Positions 44,800-56,389 of a DNA stretch of 64,000 nt are shown in pieces. The translations under genes and the position numbers were made by a program. Source of the stretch: Tricholoma matsutake (lineage: Eukaryota > Basidiomycota > Agaricomycetes > Agaricales > Tricholomataceae); contig AP026539.1 of the NCBI GenBank assembly GCA_026075535.2, positions 12,896,001-12,960,000 of the forward strand. The letters run 5' to 3'. The notes below the pieces were generated by a model. The model was given only the letters and a program-made list of their open reading frames with translations, did not search any database and was not told the origin of the DNA. The stretch's first letter is position 1; every line of letters begins with the position of its first letter.

Positions 44800-46306
44800 C
44801 CCCAAATTCCTACATCCAAGATGGCACAATCCTTCGCAAACATGTTTTTCATCCTCATCACCATCCTCCTCCTCCTCCTCCTCCTCTTCTGCGTCCACCA
44901 CAGCCCCAGGCCCACCACGTACAGAGGTTGCACCACATGCAAAGGAATTAGGAGACTCCACATGATGGTTCACATGATATTCAGAGGTAACAATGGGGAC
45001 CTTTAGTATTCAGATATCTGAGAAATCAAATTAAAGTTGGTCCATAGATAATATAAGAAGGTCTCACCAGCTGTGAACCAACTGGCATCATCATTACATA
45101 TATCATGTACACCCATTGCAGAGATATCTGTGAATGCTTCCACCAATAACCCTGGAATTGTTATGGTTGTTTTTGTGGTGGCAATATCAAATATAACTCT
45201 TAATAGTCATTTTTCAACCTTTCTAATTATGGTGGGTCATTTGTTACCAAATGATTTCCAGAGCTATAATAACATTTAGGAATCAGTGGCGTCCTTCCAG
45301 TTTCAAGTGCTCTCATACCTCAAACATTTTTGTCTTCCCAAAAGACACGTTTATTAACGAACAATTGACAAGGAGGAATAGCGGTGAAAGGGCAAGAGCA
45401 ATAAATAAAGGGTTTTGTAACATTTCTGGCGCTATGTCAAAATTCTCGTGGTCTCCTGAAACACCATATCTGACACGTTGTGAACATTAGGAAAGGTCTA
45501 TCATGAAATTATGCCCTTAGTTTCCAAGTGCCTCCTTGAGATCATTCTTGTCATTGGGCAAGTACAAATTACCCTGATGACTAAAGTGTTGGGGGAAAAA
45601 AATACAGAGAGTGTGGCACACATACTTGGAGAATGAAATGCAGCAGCCACAAAGTTTTGGATAATCTTCACCCTGTGAACATTCCCCGTGGCATGACAAA
45701 CCGTGTGATAACAGGCAGAGAGCCAATCATCAACAGTCATTGCATTAAGAAACATATGTGCTATCAGATTCCATGCTTCTGATCACAGTTTTGATGACTT
45801 TGGGCCAGTCACCCATAGTTGCATGGCCCTGAGAGGTATATTTTTAAACAGGCAAGTAGTGTTACAGAGAAAAAGAGATGCACAATCTTATCAATGAATG
45901 GCACTTCCCCCCTATCTTTGGAATTGCTCTCTGATGCCATATCAAAAACAAATGCGACTACATCCAGGAGGCTATACTTCAGAAGTTCCTTCACAAGTAT
46001 GTCAGCCTTTTTCTCAGGAAAGTCACCAGTTAGACAAAATCTTCACAGGACCATCAATTTCTCCATTCCTGTAAAGTATGTTGACCCGGATTGGCACAAG
46101 TTCTCCTGCTCACGAATCACACCCAAGTATGCCTTAGCAGAATAAGCATTAACAGAAAATAATTGAAAAGTGAGTCAACTCACACACACATTAGATACTG
46201 CCATTTCTAGTTCATCAAGACCACAGGGGGCAGAGACAACATCCATTTTCCAAGGAATGTCTTTGAAAAAGGTGCTTGTGGTACGAAATTTCTCCTGGTT
46301 GGCCAT
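44800..46306 (-). pseudogene. Unrecognised multi-exon gene, broken
   Basis: Minus strand. Exon 1 (46190-46306) is MANQEKFRTTSTFFKDIPWK and continues 39 codons; an intron follows (46133-46189, GTGTGT...CTAAG) and exon 2 resumes in phase with AYLGVIREQENLCQSGSTYF, FPEKKADILVKELLKYSLLD and GEVPFIDKIVHLFFSVTLL. Beyond YLSGPCNYG single-base frame changes occur (DWPKVIKTVIRSME, then MTVDDWLSACYHTVCHATGN, then QHFSHQGNLYLPND). Further on, IPGLLVEAFTDISAMGVHDI leads to another intron (GTGAGACC...CTAAAG, about 44995-45065) and an acidic run (E8DGDEDE). Its 3' end meets the satellite remnant at 44800. No known domain is recognised; it may be a transposon-carried or host family protein. Confidence 0.5.
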
Positions 46307-46623
46307 TTCATCCTAGCACTGCCACCTTGAACTTCAAGTTATACACAAATCAGGTACTAGAGGTTTCAAGCAGTGGCACTTGAGTGACAAGAAGTCAGAC
46401 TCAACACCAGTACAGGTGACAAAAAGTCAGACCAGCACTTTTAACTGCTGCCAGGAATATGGTAAGATACGATGAGAATGAGACTCAGACTTTAAGCTTC
46501 AAGAACAAGGGCTGCCGCCACTTTGAACTTGAATGAGCCTGAGCTTGAACTTGAACTTGAAATTTTGAAAGCTTGAAGTTTGCTTTCTGACCTCATACTT
46601 CCAACTTGAAGCCCAGTCAAAAG

Positions 46624-47350
46624 TAGTGTTTAAAGGTCTGGTTAATGCAACCGAAAAAATGACCGCAACCAAACTGAACTGGACGGAATGCAACTGGACC
46701 ATCAGTTGCGGTTGCCCACATTTGGGGTTGTTCCAGTTGCCGGTTGCCTCATTTTGAAAATATTTGAAAACCATTAAAAGACCGGTTACCATCAGTTGCA
46801 ACCGGTCTTTCTGCAGTGCATAAAAGATGTGTACATCATGGGAAAAAACCCGCGAGTCAGGTCGCCATGAGGTGCAGGTTCCCTTCCCACAAGGACATAC
46901 CCCATGAGTCATGTCACCATGAGGCACGGGTTGCTCATATCCATAATAATTTGCTGAAAAGATATGAAATTATTACAGAAATGAGAAACCTGCACCTCAT
47001 GGTGACCTGACTTGTGGGTTATATCATTGCGGGAAAGGAACCCGTGCCTCATGGCAACATGACTCGCAGGTTTTTTCCCACAATGTACAAAATTATTACA
47101 GAAATGAGAAACCCGCACCTCATAGTGACATGACTTGCGGGGTATATCATCATGGGAAAGGAACCCACCCCTCATGGTGACTAAGACTGGTCTTAACCGG
47201 TTTTTTGGGGGCAACCAAACCGATGTGGACCGGTTCTACTCAGTTCAGTTGCAGTTGCCCCATATCTGGGTCAGTCCGGTTGCGGTTGCGGTTGCCGGTT
47301 GCCCCTCTTGGAGGTCAAAAAACCGGACCAAACTGGACCTTTAAACACTA
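46624..47350. mobile_element. hAT-like non-autonomous element, 727 bp, TSD GTCAAAAG
   Basis: Terminal inverted repeats TAGTGTTTAAAGG and CCTTTAAACACTA are bounded by the 8-bp direct repeats GTCAAAAG at 46616-46623 and 47351-47358. Eight-base duplications and TAGTG-like ends fit the hAT superfamily. Subterminal regions are packed with GGTTGC and ACCGGTT motifs. The centre (46848-47180) holds six copies of a 34-bp motif in mirrored arrangement. No transposase frame is present, so movement would need an enzyme supplied in trans. Confidence 0.88.
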
Positions 47351-47358
47351 GTCAAAAG

Positions 47359-47784
47359 TCGGTCGAACCAGAGAGGGTTAGATCTAGTTAGAACAAAAAA
47401 AAACTGCTGTCCTGATGTAAATGTATGTAAATAGCTATGAATCCATATATATTGAGGAATGAGACACTTCTCAGATACTTTTGATCAAGCTTCATGCGCA
47501 TGCGCAGCCAGATCTAGTCAGATGTTTTTAGATAGATATACATAGGGTCAAAATGACATTGTATTAAGCTTCAATTTTGCTCTATTCCAAATAATATCAA
47601 TCAATACTAATCGAGGGGAATCGATACCGATCAATCTCTCAAGGCAAAATGCATGACATATTATATTATGAGAACATATGTAGAGCCCGTAGAAACATAG
47701 AAATTATGACGCTAACCTGTGGAGCCAGTTTGCAATGCTGTGACCTCCTGCATTTCCAATCTACCCAAATGTGTAATCGATTGA
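47359..47784. other. No gene recognised
   Basis: AT-rich spacer between the hAT-like element and the stop codon of the gene at 47785-50086. A short CGATACCGATCAAT run near 47615-47635 is the only notable motif. Confidence 0.4.
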
Positions 47785-50086
47785 TCAGTCAGACACCCCA
47801 AGAGCAGCGCGTGCAGCTTTCTGTGATCAAAAAAAGAAGTTAGGACTGTATCACATAGATATGGACAGCTTACCATGGAGAATTCACAATCCTTCCAGTG
47901 CTGTAATTTATGTGAGTCATGATACTAAAGAACATACAAAGGCATGCAGACCTTCTGCTCTGCAGAGAGGTTATCATAATAGTACTTGAAATTGCTCGTG
48001 GAACCATGAGGGTTATGCTCTTTCCAATCCAAAGCACATAGGTTTCTGGTTATCAATAGGCAACATTAGTCTATACCTAGAACTTCTACAATACGATCAC
48101 TTACCGGGCAGTAGTTGAATGAGGGTTTGGCCACATCTTCCCAGCTTTCCTCCCTGTCCCAAGTCCTACACTAGGGACTGTGACAGTAGCAGGAGCATAA
48201 ACAGGAGCTTCAGTAGTGGGAGCTTCAACAGGAGCCACAGTAGCAGGAGCATTGACAAGAGCTGCAGAAGTTGTAGTCAGATTATCAAAGGTTGAAACTG
48301 ATGGAACTATTGGGTTTAGCAAAACTCTGGGTTTAGCACCCTGTGCCCCATCCCCAGAGTCCTCGTTGTGTTGGGGTAAGTGGGAGAGGGGGGATTACTT
48401 GTCTCCATCGTCACTGTTGCTTTCTGGCTAACCATGTTCAAGTTTGTTGGTGCCACCTGGTCCACTGCTATTGTCACCATCTGGTCCACTGCTATTATCG
48501 CTGTCTAGTCCACTGTTGGTATTGTCGCTATCTGATCTGCTGCTAGCATTGCCGCCATATTGCCATCTGCTGGGGTCATTGTTGTTGGCTGGTCCACTGC
48601 TATCCCCACTGTTGTTGCCATTGGTATCTCCATCTGGCTAATTGCTGCTGACTCCACACTACACATGGATATTATGTGGGGAGCTGTAGGAATTGGTTGC
48701 TGGATGTTCTCTCCTGGATTGGCAGTCGCAGGATAAACCAAAGACAAAGGATTTTTGACCTCGATATGCATAGTCAGTCTTTGTCAAATGGTAGTGATAA
48801 ACTCTGAAACCTTACCTGGGATCTCGGATGAGTTTCAGGATCCCTGGAGCCCACTGGTGGATCACATACATGCTGTATAGGGGAGTGAGCATCATATCCA
48901 GGTGCCTTAGGGCCTTCTGCTGATGGGAAATCCTGCGAATGTCATGGATGAATCAACACATTTGCAAATTAAAAACAAACTCACCCCTGACGTGGATGAT
49001 TGAGAATCCCCTTCAACTGGAATTCTAGCACTGTGCTTAGTGCGCTTCTTATGTGGAGGTGGGTGTACAGAAGGAGTGACTGGATCTTCTGCGGATACTC
49101 TAGGTCTCTTGGCATCAGGAGGGGGATCGACAGATGTGCACTTTGAATGTTCTTGCTTCTCGACATTGTTATTGTACCAAGATGGATAATTCAAGGTTGC
49201 TATGAAATCAGATTTCCAGTGATTGTCACAGAGGCAAAGCTCAGGAAATTTCCGCTCCATCTCATTCCGGTATTGAGCAGCTACCGCAGCGTCGACCTTG
49301 CCCCAAGTTTTTGGTGCTTTCCCAATACTGTTCAGGCCTGCCCAGAGCTCGTGAGCAAACCTATGCATCACCGTGGCCCTGAAACCATCTATGATGGTCC
49401 CGTTCTCATCCTCAATGAATCTAAGTGTAACATTTTCCCCTTGGGCCACACGGGTTTTTCCTTGAGCACCGGCCCCAATGTGTGCGACTTGATTATTCTC
49501 CATAGCATTCCATTCGTGTCAATACCAGAACATTACTAGTGAGTAGTCTTCGCATTCAGCAGTAGGAACTATACTGAGAGGTATTGAGAGATCCTCTGGC
49601 TTGACTGAAGAAAGCGCAGGAATAGTTGCTGGTAAATTGGGAATGGCAACAATGAATATGCCTGTCTTGATTAATGATTGACATGGACTAAGACTTTGCC
49701 AGGTTCAACAAGAATAGTGACTCACTCAAGAGCATTGAGTTTCCCTTTGAGAATGAGTTTCTCCTGCTGTATTTTCTGATGAGATTGTAGAAGAGCTAAA
49801 TACCCTTCTTGTGAACTTGCTGTCATAGTGCTGTGGTGTGATCTTGAGTGGGAGGATGGAATTTGACTCTGCCAAGTAGTGAGTACAAATATAATATATA
49901 AATAAAGCAGACTTTTACCTCGAAGGAGTCCCATGAATGGTTCACAAGCGAACTACAGCAACTTTCCAAGCTAGGTATTCCATGATCTTCCACCTGAGGG
50001 TAGTATGAATCTACCAACAGGCTAGGAGAGGGTTCTTTGAATCGACCGAGATTAGATGCTTGGTATAGGGCATGGTTTAGATCCAT
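47785..50086 (-). CDS. Multi-exon gene of unknown function, with two probable stops
   Basis: Minus-strand exons: 49919-50086 (MDLNHALYQASNLGRFKEPS), 49726-49868 (SSQEGYLALLQSHQKIQQEK, coiled-coil-like), a large exon ending at 48985 (FAHELWAGLNSIGKAPKTWG, MERKFPELCLCDNHWKSDFI), 48816-48932 (39 codons, phase 0), one from 48759 with VDQ-rich repeats, one ending 48105, 47952-48045 (LDWKEHNPHGSTSNFKYYYD), 47874-47900 and 47785-47820 (KAARAALGVSD, stop). Introns of about 50-60 nt have GT...AG ends and matching phases. Problems: TAG near 48505 within VDQ repeats (CAG expected), a frame change near 48310, and TGA near 49517. Unknown family; Trp/Cys block resembles hypothetical mushroom proteins as far as I recall. 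Confidence 0.55.
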
Positions 50087-50514
50087 GGTAGACTGGTTGG
50101 TACATGGTTTGTGGTTTGGTACAAGTCAAACTCCCAAATTTGGATCGATACAAATCATTGTCATTGTACACACTTGTAAACATATCAGGTCCGTAAGTAC
50201 ATAAGATCTGCATATGTATATAAGGTGTCTGCATAGTATACAACCACCGGGGGAGTACTGACTAGTACTGATAAGAGCATATATGTCATGAAATTAACGT
50301 GAATGAGAAACAGGCTGACAAGATCTTGAACCATGAACTCCATGGCTGCCTCCCCACTGGATGTTGCGATGGTATGATGAGAAGCTACCGAGTTGGAGAG
50401 ATCTTCCCCCCCAGTCAAACTGCTCATATGTCCCACCAAAGTGTCTTTGCCTAAAGATTTGAGTTTTTTCCACATCCCACCAAGGTGGTTGTCGTGAATA
50501 CCAAGAGAAAGCTT
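50087..50514 (-). other. Intergenic segment with an open stretch, no call
   Basis: The minus strand reads KKLKSLGKDTLVGHMSSLTG and MEFMVQDLVSLFLIHVNFMT between the kinase stop and the next gene start. It could be extra kinase tail sequence in another frame or 3' UTR. Nothing is recognised. Confidence 0.35.
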
Positions 50515-52560
50515 TCATACCCAGGATGGAGAACCAGCTGATAGTGGTTCAAATGGGACTGATATAATGGCCTCATGAGAAAGGGACTGCAATGTTTCGT
50601 CGAAGATCTTGATCACTGCATCATGTGACACAGGTGCAGGCATTCTGGGAAAAGAGTACATGGCTTTTAAGAGCTTCTCAATGCATTCTTTAAGATCTTC
50701 AAAATAGGGCGCGAAAAACCTAAGAATCAGCGAGTCGAGTTCGCACATGGCACCAAGTTTGGCAGTCCCAATTGCACAAAGAGAGTTTGATGTCTGGCAC
50801 CATGATGACAGAGGGATGCTGCTGAGCTGATGTAACTCTTCCTGGGTCTGGATGGCACCTGGGCCACTCAAGTTGGTGCAGATATAGATCAAAACAAAAA
50901 AGAGGGACTCGAGATCATGATGAGGAGCATGTCATAACTTCATCCTCTTCACAAGGAGTTCGATTGCCATAAATGGTGCAGTTCCCTATAGGATGGATAA
51001 ACAAGAATTGGAAATGGCACAGAAAAGGATACAAACTGTATGAGAGCTGGGTGCTAATGGACAGCTTTTGCTTAGGGTTACGGCATATTCAAAATCAATC
51101 AACAATCCAGGATGTAAATCTCCTGGATTGTCTTCTGAACGGAATAGAAGGATGTTGTTGTAGCTGATGTCCCAATGTATCAAGTCATTCTTTTTGTACA
51201 GTTCTTTGAGTACTAAGTATCAAAAAAAAACATTGAGCACAAATCAGGGAGAGTGAGAGATACATACCAATAGTAATGTCATGGAGAGCTGATATCAGCT
51301 CTCTCTTCAAGCGAAAAGATGCAATATGGTCACCGATAGAAGACGAGACAATTCTTCACCGAACCCGAACTTTGGTTCTAATCCCCCACTTGCCTTGCCA
51401 GATAATATCTGTAGAGAGCTTTTCGCCATCGATACAGACATCTTCTCCACAAAAAACTGAGAAATGCCCTCCACCCCTTGCAGACATTGCAGGAGCTTGT
51501 ATTCTGCCATAGGATGTGAACACTCAATCCATGAGTCCTTGAGGATAAGTCTCCTCCCTTCAAATTCAACCTCCCACACCCTTGTAGCACGCCCGACCAG
51601 CGACTGAGTCTCGAAGATAGCTTTGATGACTTTGAACTTCTTGCCATCACAGATGATATGTGTCACCTTATCCCAGTTGTCCATCAGCATGGTTGGATCA
51701 TAGCCCACCACACTCTTGGGTGCAAAGCAAAACCCAATCATGACTCGCAGAAACCTGAGCAAATCAGTGAGATGCAGCTCCCCAATACAGCAGGCAGACG
51801 AGCATAGCTGCCCTTGGTGGTCTGTGACCATTACTCTGGAATTGAAATTGCCCCAGATACTGAGGATCGGGACGAGGATGCGATTGGGCTATGTGGTAAG
51901 AATGATGTATGATTTATCAGTGACAGTGTTGGAGATTTTCTTTGTTTCATGCTCTTGGGTGGTTACCTCGGTTATGGCTCGAATGGAGGTCCATGTAGTG
52001 GGAGACGACTTAACAACATCAAGAAGCATTATGTTGGGTTTTCGGGAGATTGGGGATCCCTCAAGTATTGTGTCGCAGAAGTTGGCATTCCACATTCTGA
52101 CTCGCTTCACCCCTGTGATAGTTGCGATATCTTCGCAAATTTGGTTGAGAAAATTGGCAAGTTTCATCTCGCTCTGCATCCTTGTGCTCTGCATCTTCTT
52201 TTGATTAGGAGAGCAGGAGATGTCAGGAAGATTCCACTTGTTTGCCTGTGAATTATAGCAGGAGAGCTGATGGAGGAGGTGTTCAGAAGGGGCAATTGGT
52301 AGTTTCGAATCGGGGAAAAGGCCCCCATCCAAAGCGAGAAGTTCAATTACTTTATCAATATATGAATCTGTGGAACCACGGACGTCAATGTTAAGAAGGG
52401 TTTCAAGCTCCCCTAAGCTCTTTGGGGATTGGTCGTGAGGTAGATGGATACCAGATGTGTGGTGGCTGATGGGTGTCTCAGGCCTCTGAATATCTATGAT
52501 GGCTTTGTCAACCTCGTAAGATGTGGGGGAAGTGTCTAGTACCTCTGTGTTGTTTCAATT
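50515..52560 (-). pseudogene. FunK1-type fungal protein kinase
   Basis: Minus strand. The N-terminal region runs in one frame (GSTDSYIDKVIELLALDGGL, ICEDIATITGVKRVRMWNAN, RAITEVTTQEHETKKISNT). A TAG follows ILTT (about 51892), where CAG would continue the frame. The kinase lobe follows: VGRATRVWEVEFEGRRLILK with the VAVK-like Lys region, then after an intron near 51190-51270 the catalytic loop IHWDISYNNILLF (HRD-like, Asp and Asn present), GLLIDFEYA in place of DFG, an intron (about 50990-51090) and GTAPFMAIELLV (APE region). The C-lobe ends SHEAIISVPFEPLSAGSPSW at 50515. FunK1 kinases are expanded in basidiomycetes. A frame change near 50935 may also exist. Confidence 0.8.
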
Positions 52561-53526
52561 GGCTGCACTGGGATGGGTTGTGAGATTGGTCATTGTTGTT
52601 TTGTTCAAGCAAAAGGTTCAAGTCAAAGCTGGGCACGGTAATGGTGTTTGTGGTCTTGATAGCCAGTATCAAGTTCCCACACCAGTATCGAGGCTGCATT
52701 TGGCCTCGTTAGCATACCACCTGCAATATATGGTATTTTGGGTCTGCCACCATGGATGTTTCAGACATAATGTTAGGTGTGATTGTCAGTTCCATTACTG
52801 CATGCACTCAGGTCTCCTTGATACCTCATCTTTTGCTTTTCATTTGTTCTTGATCTGAAAGTCTTGGTGTCTCACTGTTCTCTCTCCCTATTCCTGGGGC
52901 CCATACTTGTGGCATTTCATCCCTGCACTCCAGATATTCCCACTGATAGATAGTTTAATTCTTGAGCAACTGCAGTTATTCGGGTCTCAACGCGACACAG
53001 TTTTGTCGTGTGCACAGCCACACTCTCAATGAAAATCTTTGGATGACCGTATCTCCCCTGCCCTTAGCTCGTTTTCTATCATTTTCTTTTGCTTTCTAAT
53101 TTGCATATAGAGTGGTTTACACTTCCCTGCAATGATTAATTCCCATCTGTGATCCTTCATTTTAGAAATTCCATGCATCTTCAAGTTGGAAGTGCCTCAC
53201 CCTCAGATTTTCCTGTTCCACTGCAAGGACACTCACAATTTACTACCTAGTTCTCTCTGATACTTAATATATTATAATAGGCCTATACAGTGTGCTTGGT
53301 TCTGAGATTATGGATGCTCTCCTCATCCTACTCTTACACTTTCCAGATTTCTTGCATTTTGACTTCCTGTTACTCATCCATCCTTTACTTATCATTCTTG
53401 TGTTTATCCCAAACTAATTACACTGAAGACAGCTTCTCAATCCTACATTTGAATAGGTTTTTATCCATCTGCTAGTCCTGCAGGTGTGTGATGCTAGTGT
53501 ATACTTTGCAATTGAAGCTCTGTAGC
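52561..53526. other. No gene recognised
   Basis: Possible upstream exons of the FunK1 gene (minus-strand stretch 52508-52699, Asn/Gln-rich) may lie at the left edge; the rest is pyrimidine-rich sequence without convincing frames. GTAGC at 53522-53526 is the target duplication of gypsy-3. Confidence 0.4.
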
Positions 53527-53926
53527 TGTTAGAGTGACACCCACTATCTGCTAGCTACGACCGTGCGGGTTCTCTCTACAAGAAGGGGCAGGATCCGTGC
53601 ACATGATGGGGGGATTGATGGTTTTGATGGAAAGGGTTATTAATAGATGAGTTGGTTGAGAAAGGCCTTTCACACCTAAAACGTAGGTGGAATACCTAAG
53701 AGAACACAACTGGGTCCCCTAGGTGTATATTTAGGGTTTATATACTATGTTACATATATTGTACATTGTTGTTACCAACGTGTGCATACATGCATGTACA
53801 TCTTGATGCGTGCAAAATAAAACTCTCATGCTATCAAAGTGTAGCGTCATTTGGCGTAATATAGCATAATTCGACATAATAAAATAAAAATGACATTTTA
53901 TTAGGTAATGGGGTGGTTTCCTAACA
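53527..53926 (-). repeat. 3' LTR of gypsy-3
   Basis: Plus-strand ends TGTTAGAGTG and TTTCCTAACA, about 400 bp. Pairs with 58750-59153; many differences are CG versus TG or CA. Confidence 0.92.
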
Positions 53927-53937
53927 TTACCCCCCTT

Positions 53938-54165
53938 TTATGCCTCGACTTCCAGGTGAGAAAATATTGTGTTTGTCCCCTCTGTGAAATTTTGGTAAGG
54001 CCAGAATCTCATCCCCTCATACACCATTCTCACAATGTGACACAGAGCATTCGGATTATGTTTAAAGAATTGGGTGATCGCGTTACGTGCTTGCTTACAA
54101 TTCTCTTCGGGCTCCCACAAATTATTTTTGTCGGTATAGTTTTTCCACTTTATTAAGAACTCCAA
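53938..54165 (-). pseudogene. Chromodomain (gypsy-3)
   Basis: EFLIKWKNYTDKNNLWEPEE is a chromodomain core, followed by a helix-like CKQARNAITQFFKHNP. It follows EYVVEEILDSRL of the preceding frame, split by a frame break. In active elements this domain guides integration toward methylated histone marks. Confidence 0.85.
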
Positions 54166-54174
54166 TTTGTTCCG

Positions 54175-55340
54175 TCAAAGACGTGAGTCTAGAATTTCTT
54201 CAACTACATATTCTGGAGCACCTTCTACTATTATTGGAGGTTGCAGAGTAGTTTGTTGGCCAGGAATAGTGGGTGGGCAGTAAGGGCATAGGCAGGATAC
54301 ATTAATCTTGGGATCAATCTTGAATGATCGGGGTAATTTTAGCACTACCACATTAGGCAAGATCACTTTAGAGATCGCATATGGGCCAACTTGTTTCTCC
54401 ATAAGTTTCCTTGAAGGTCGTGGAATATTCAGGTCCTTGGTGCTTAGCCACACCAAGTCACCAACTTTGTACTCTGGAGCACATGCTCGAGTATGATCCA
54501 CGTGTTGCATCATGTCATCACGTGCTTTCTTCAATGCCGCCTCTGCTTCTTCTTGTACCTTTTGCATCTTAGATACAAAGTCTTCTACCGACTGTACTTT
54601 GACTTCCCTTCTGGGTTCTACTCCCATGCAAGGATGATATCCATAATTCGCGAAAAATGGTGACATACGAGTAGCTGAATGGAATTTGTTATTGTGGGAA
54701 AATTCGGCAATTGCCAGCTATTCGGGCCAGTCAGTTTGTTGGTAGTTGACAAACATATGTAGGTACTGCTCCAACTCCTGGTTCATTCTCTCTGTCTGTC
54801 CATCAGTCTGCAGGTGATATGCCGTAGATAGTTTAGTTTGAATTCCCAATATGTTGTTCAGTTCTCGCATAAACATGGAAGCAAATTGTGGTCCGCGATC
54901 AGAGATAACAGTATTGGGTAACCCACGTAACCGCCATACCTGATTTAGATAGAGGCATGCCAAGCCCAATGATGAGGTTTCTGTAGTAGTAGGAATAATA
55001 TGGACCTCCTTTGTGAAGCGGTCACATACTACGAATATTGATCGTACCCTTGAGCCTCGGGTAATCCGGTAATAAAATCCACAGATATATCTTGCCACGG
55101 CGCTTTAGGTATAGGGTTTGGCATTAATTTTCCTGCAGGTTTTTCTGGAAATTTCTTCCCCCTCATGCACATATCACATCCATCCACATACCCCAACACA
55201 TACTTCGAAATTCCAGGCCACCAATAATTTCTCATTACTAATTCCAACATCATCCATTTTCCTGGGTGTCTGGCAGTCGGTGTATTATGATGTAACCAGA
55301 TGATCTCCCTTCGCAAATCCTGATCCTTCAGTACATACAC
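54175..55340 (-). pseudogene. Integrase (gypsy-3)
   Basis: The zinc-binding region has HHNTPTARHPGKWMMLELVM and CDMCMRGKK; the core has SVDFITGLPEAQGYD, then in another frame ISDRGPQF and STAYHLQTDGQTERMNQE. After a stop near 54720 the C-terminal part continues with VGDLVWLSTKDLNIPRPSRK and VSCLCPYCPPTIPG. D, D and E residues are present but the chain is broken at least twice. Confidence 0.87.
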
Positions 55341-55597
55341 CTTTTCTCAAAACAACACCAACCCTTGTTCCTCAGCACATTCATCTCCTGTAATATTACC
55401 TTTCTTCTCTGCCTTCAGAGCTTTCATGGCTTCCACTACTTCATCATCCATTTCTGAACATTGTCTAATTTTAGACAACATTTCCGTTTCCGAGCTATCT
55501 TTTAACTAGATGCCCTTGACGCATAGCGCAAATGCGAAAGTATTCGGGTTTGAGTAAGGTAACATTCTTATTGTCCTCCTCCACCCCCCTTTTATGA

Positions 55598-56362
55598 TCA
55601 ATACGTCTGGATAATGCATCTGCCTTCCAAGAAGGCTTGAACCTCCTTGACACGGGTGGGTGCAGGCCAATCTGTGATTGCCTGTACCTTGATCAGATCC
55701 ATTTTGATCCCATCAGGGCCGATCAATAATCCTAGGAACTCAATTTTGCTTGCCCCAAACACACACTTCTCCGGTTTCAAAAATAGATCATTCTCTGCCA
55801 ACCTCTGTAACACCTCCTGCACTATTGCCTCATAATTGTCTTCATCCTCCATGAATATCAGAATGTTGTCAATAAATATTATTACCATGCCTTTGTCTAT
55901 TACATCCTTGAAAATGTCGTTCATCATATTTTGGAAGGTTGGGGGACTATTTGTCATCCCAAAAAACATGACAAGCGGCTCGAAGGATCCTCGACGCATG
56001 GCAAATGCAGCCTTCCACTCATCTCCTTTCTTTATTTGTACATTGTTGTATCCCCATCGTAAATCCAATTTTGTAAAGACCTTGGCTTTTCCCACCTTGT
56101 CAAGTATTTCTGAGATCAACAGCAGGGGGTACGCATTCTTCACTGTCCACTCATTCAGATACCTATAATCTGTACACATCCTCTTCCTTTGGTCTTTCTT
56201 TGGCATGAAGAATATTGGTGATGTCTGCAGTGATTTCGAAGGTCGTATGTATCCTTTGCGCAATTGCTCCTTCAGAAATGCATCTACTTCTTCTTGTTCC
56301 ATCGGAGATAATGGATATACCTTCAACTTCTTTGGCACAAACCCTGGCTTCATCTCGATCAC
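55598..56362 (-). pseudogene. Reverse transcriptase (gypsy-3), YxDD box mutated, joined to the end of RNase H
   Basis: RT motifs: [55 protein letters not shown]. The catalytic box reads [10 protein letters not shown]; the Asn codon at 55865-55867 fits GACGAC changed to GACAAC. The frame runs to [20 protein letters not shown] and then jumps, in another frame, to [20 protein letters not shown], which is the end of RNase H. The RNase H core is therefore deleted at about 55620-55630. Confidence 0.9.
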
Positions 56363-56389
56363 ATGATCCCATGGCTTCTGTACCGGCCT

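Noticed and set aside
44752..44973. Poly-glutamate frame as a stand-alone gene
   Set aside because: It is better read as the last exon of the broken gene at 44800-46306 and partly as a GAG microsatellite.
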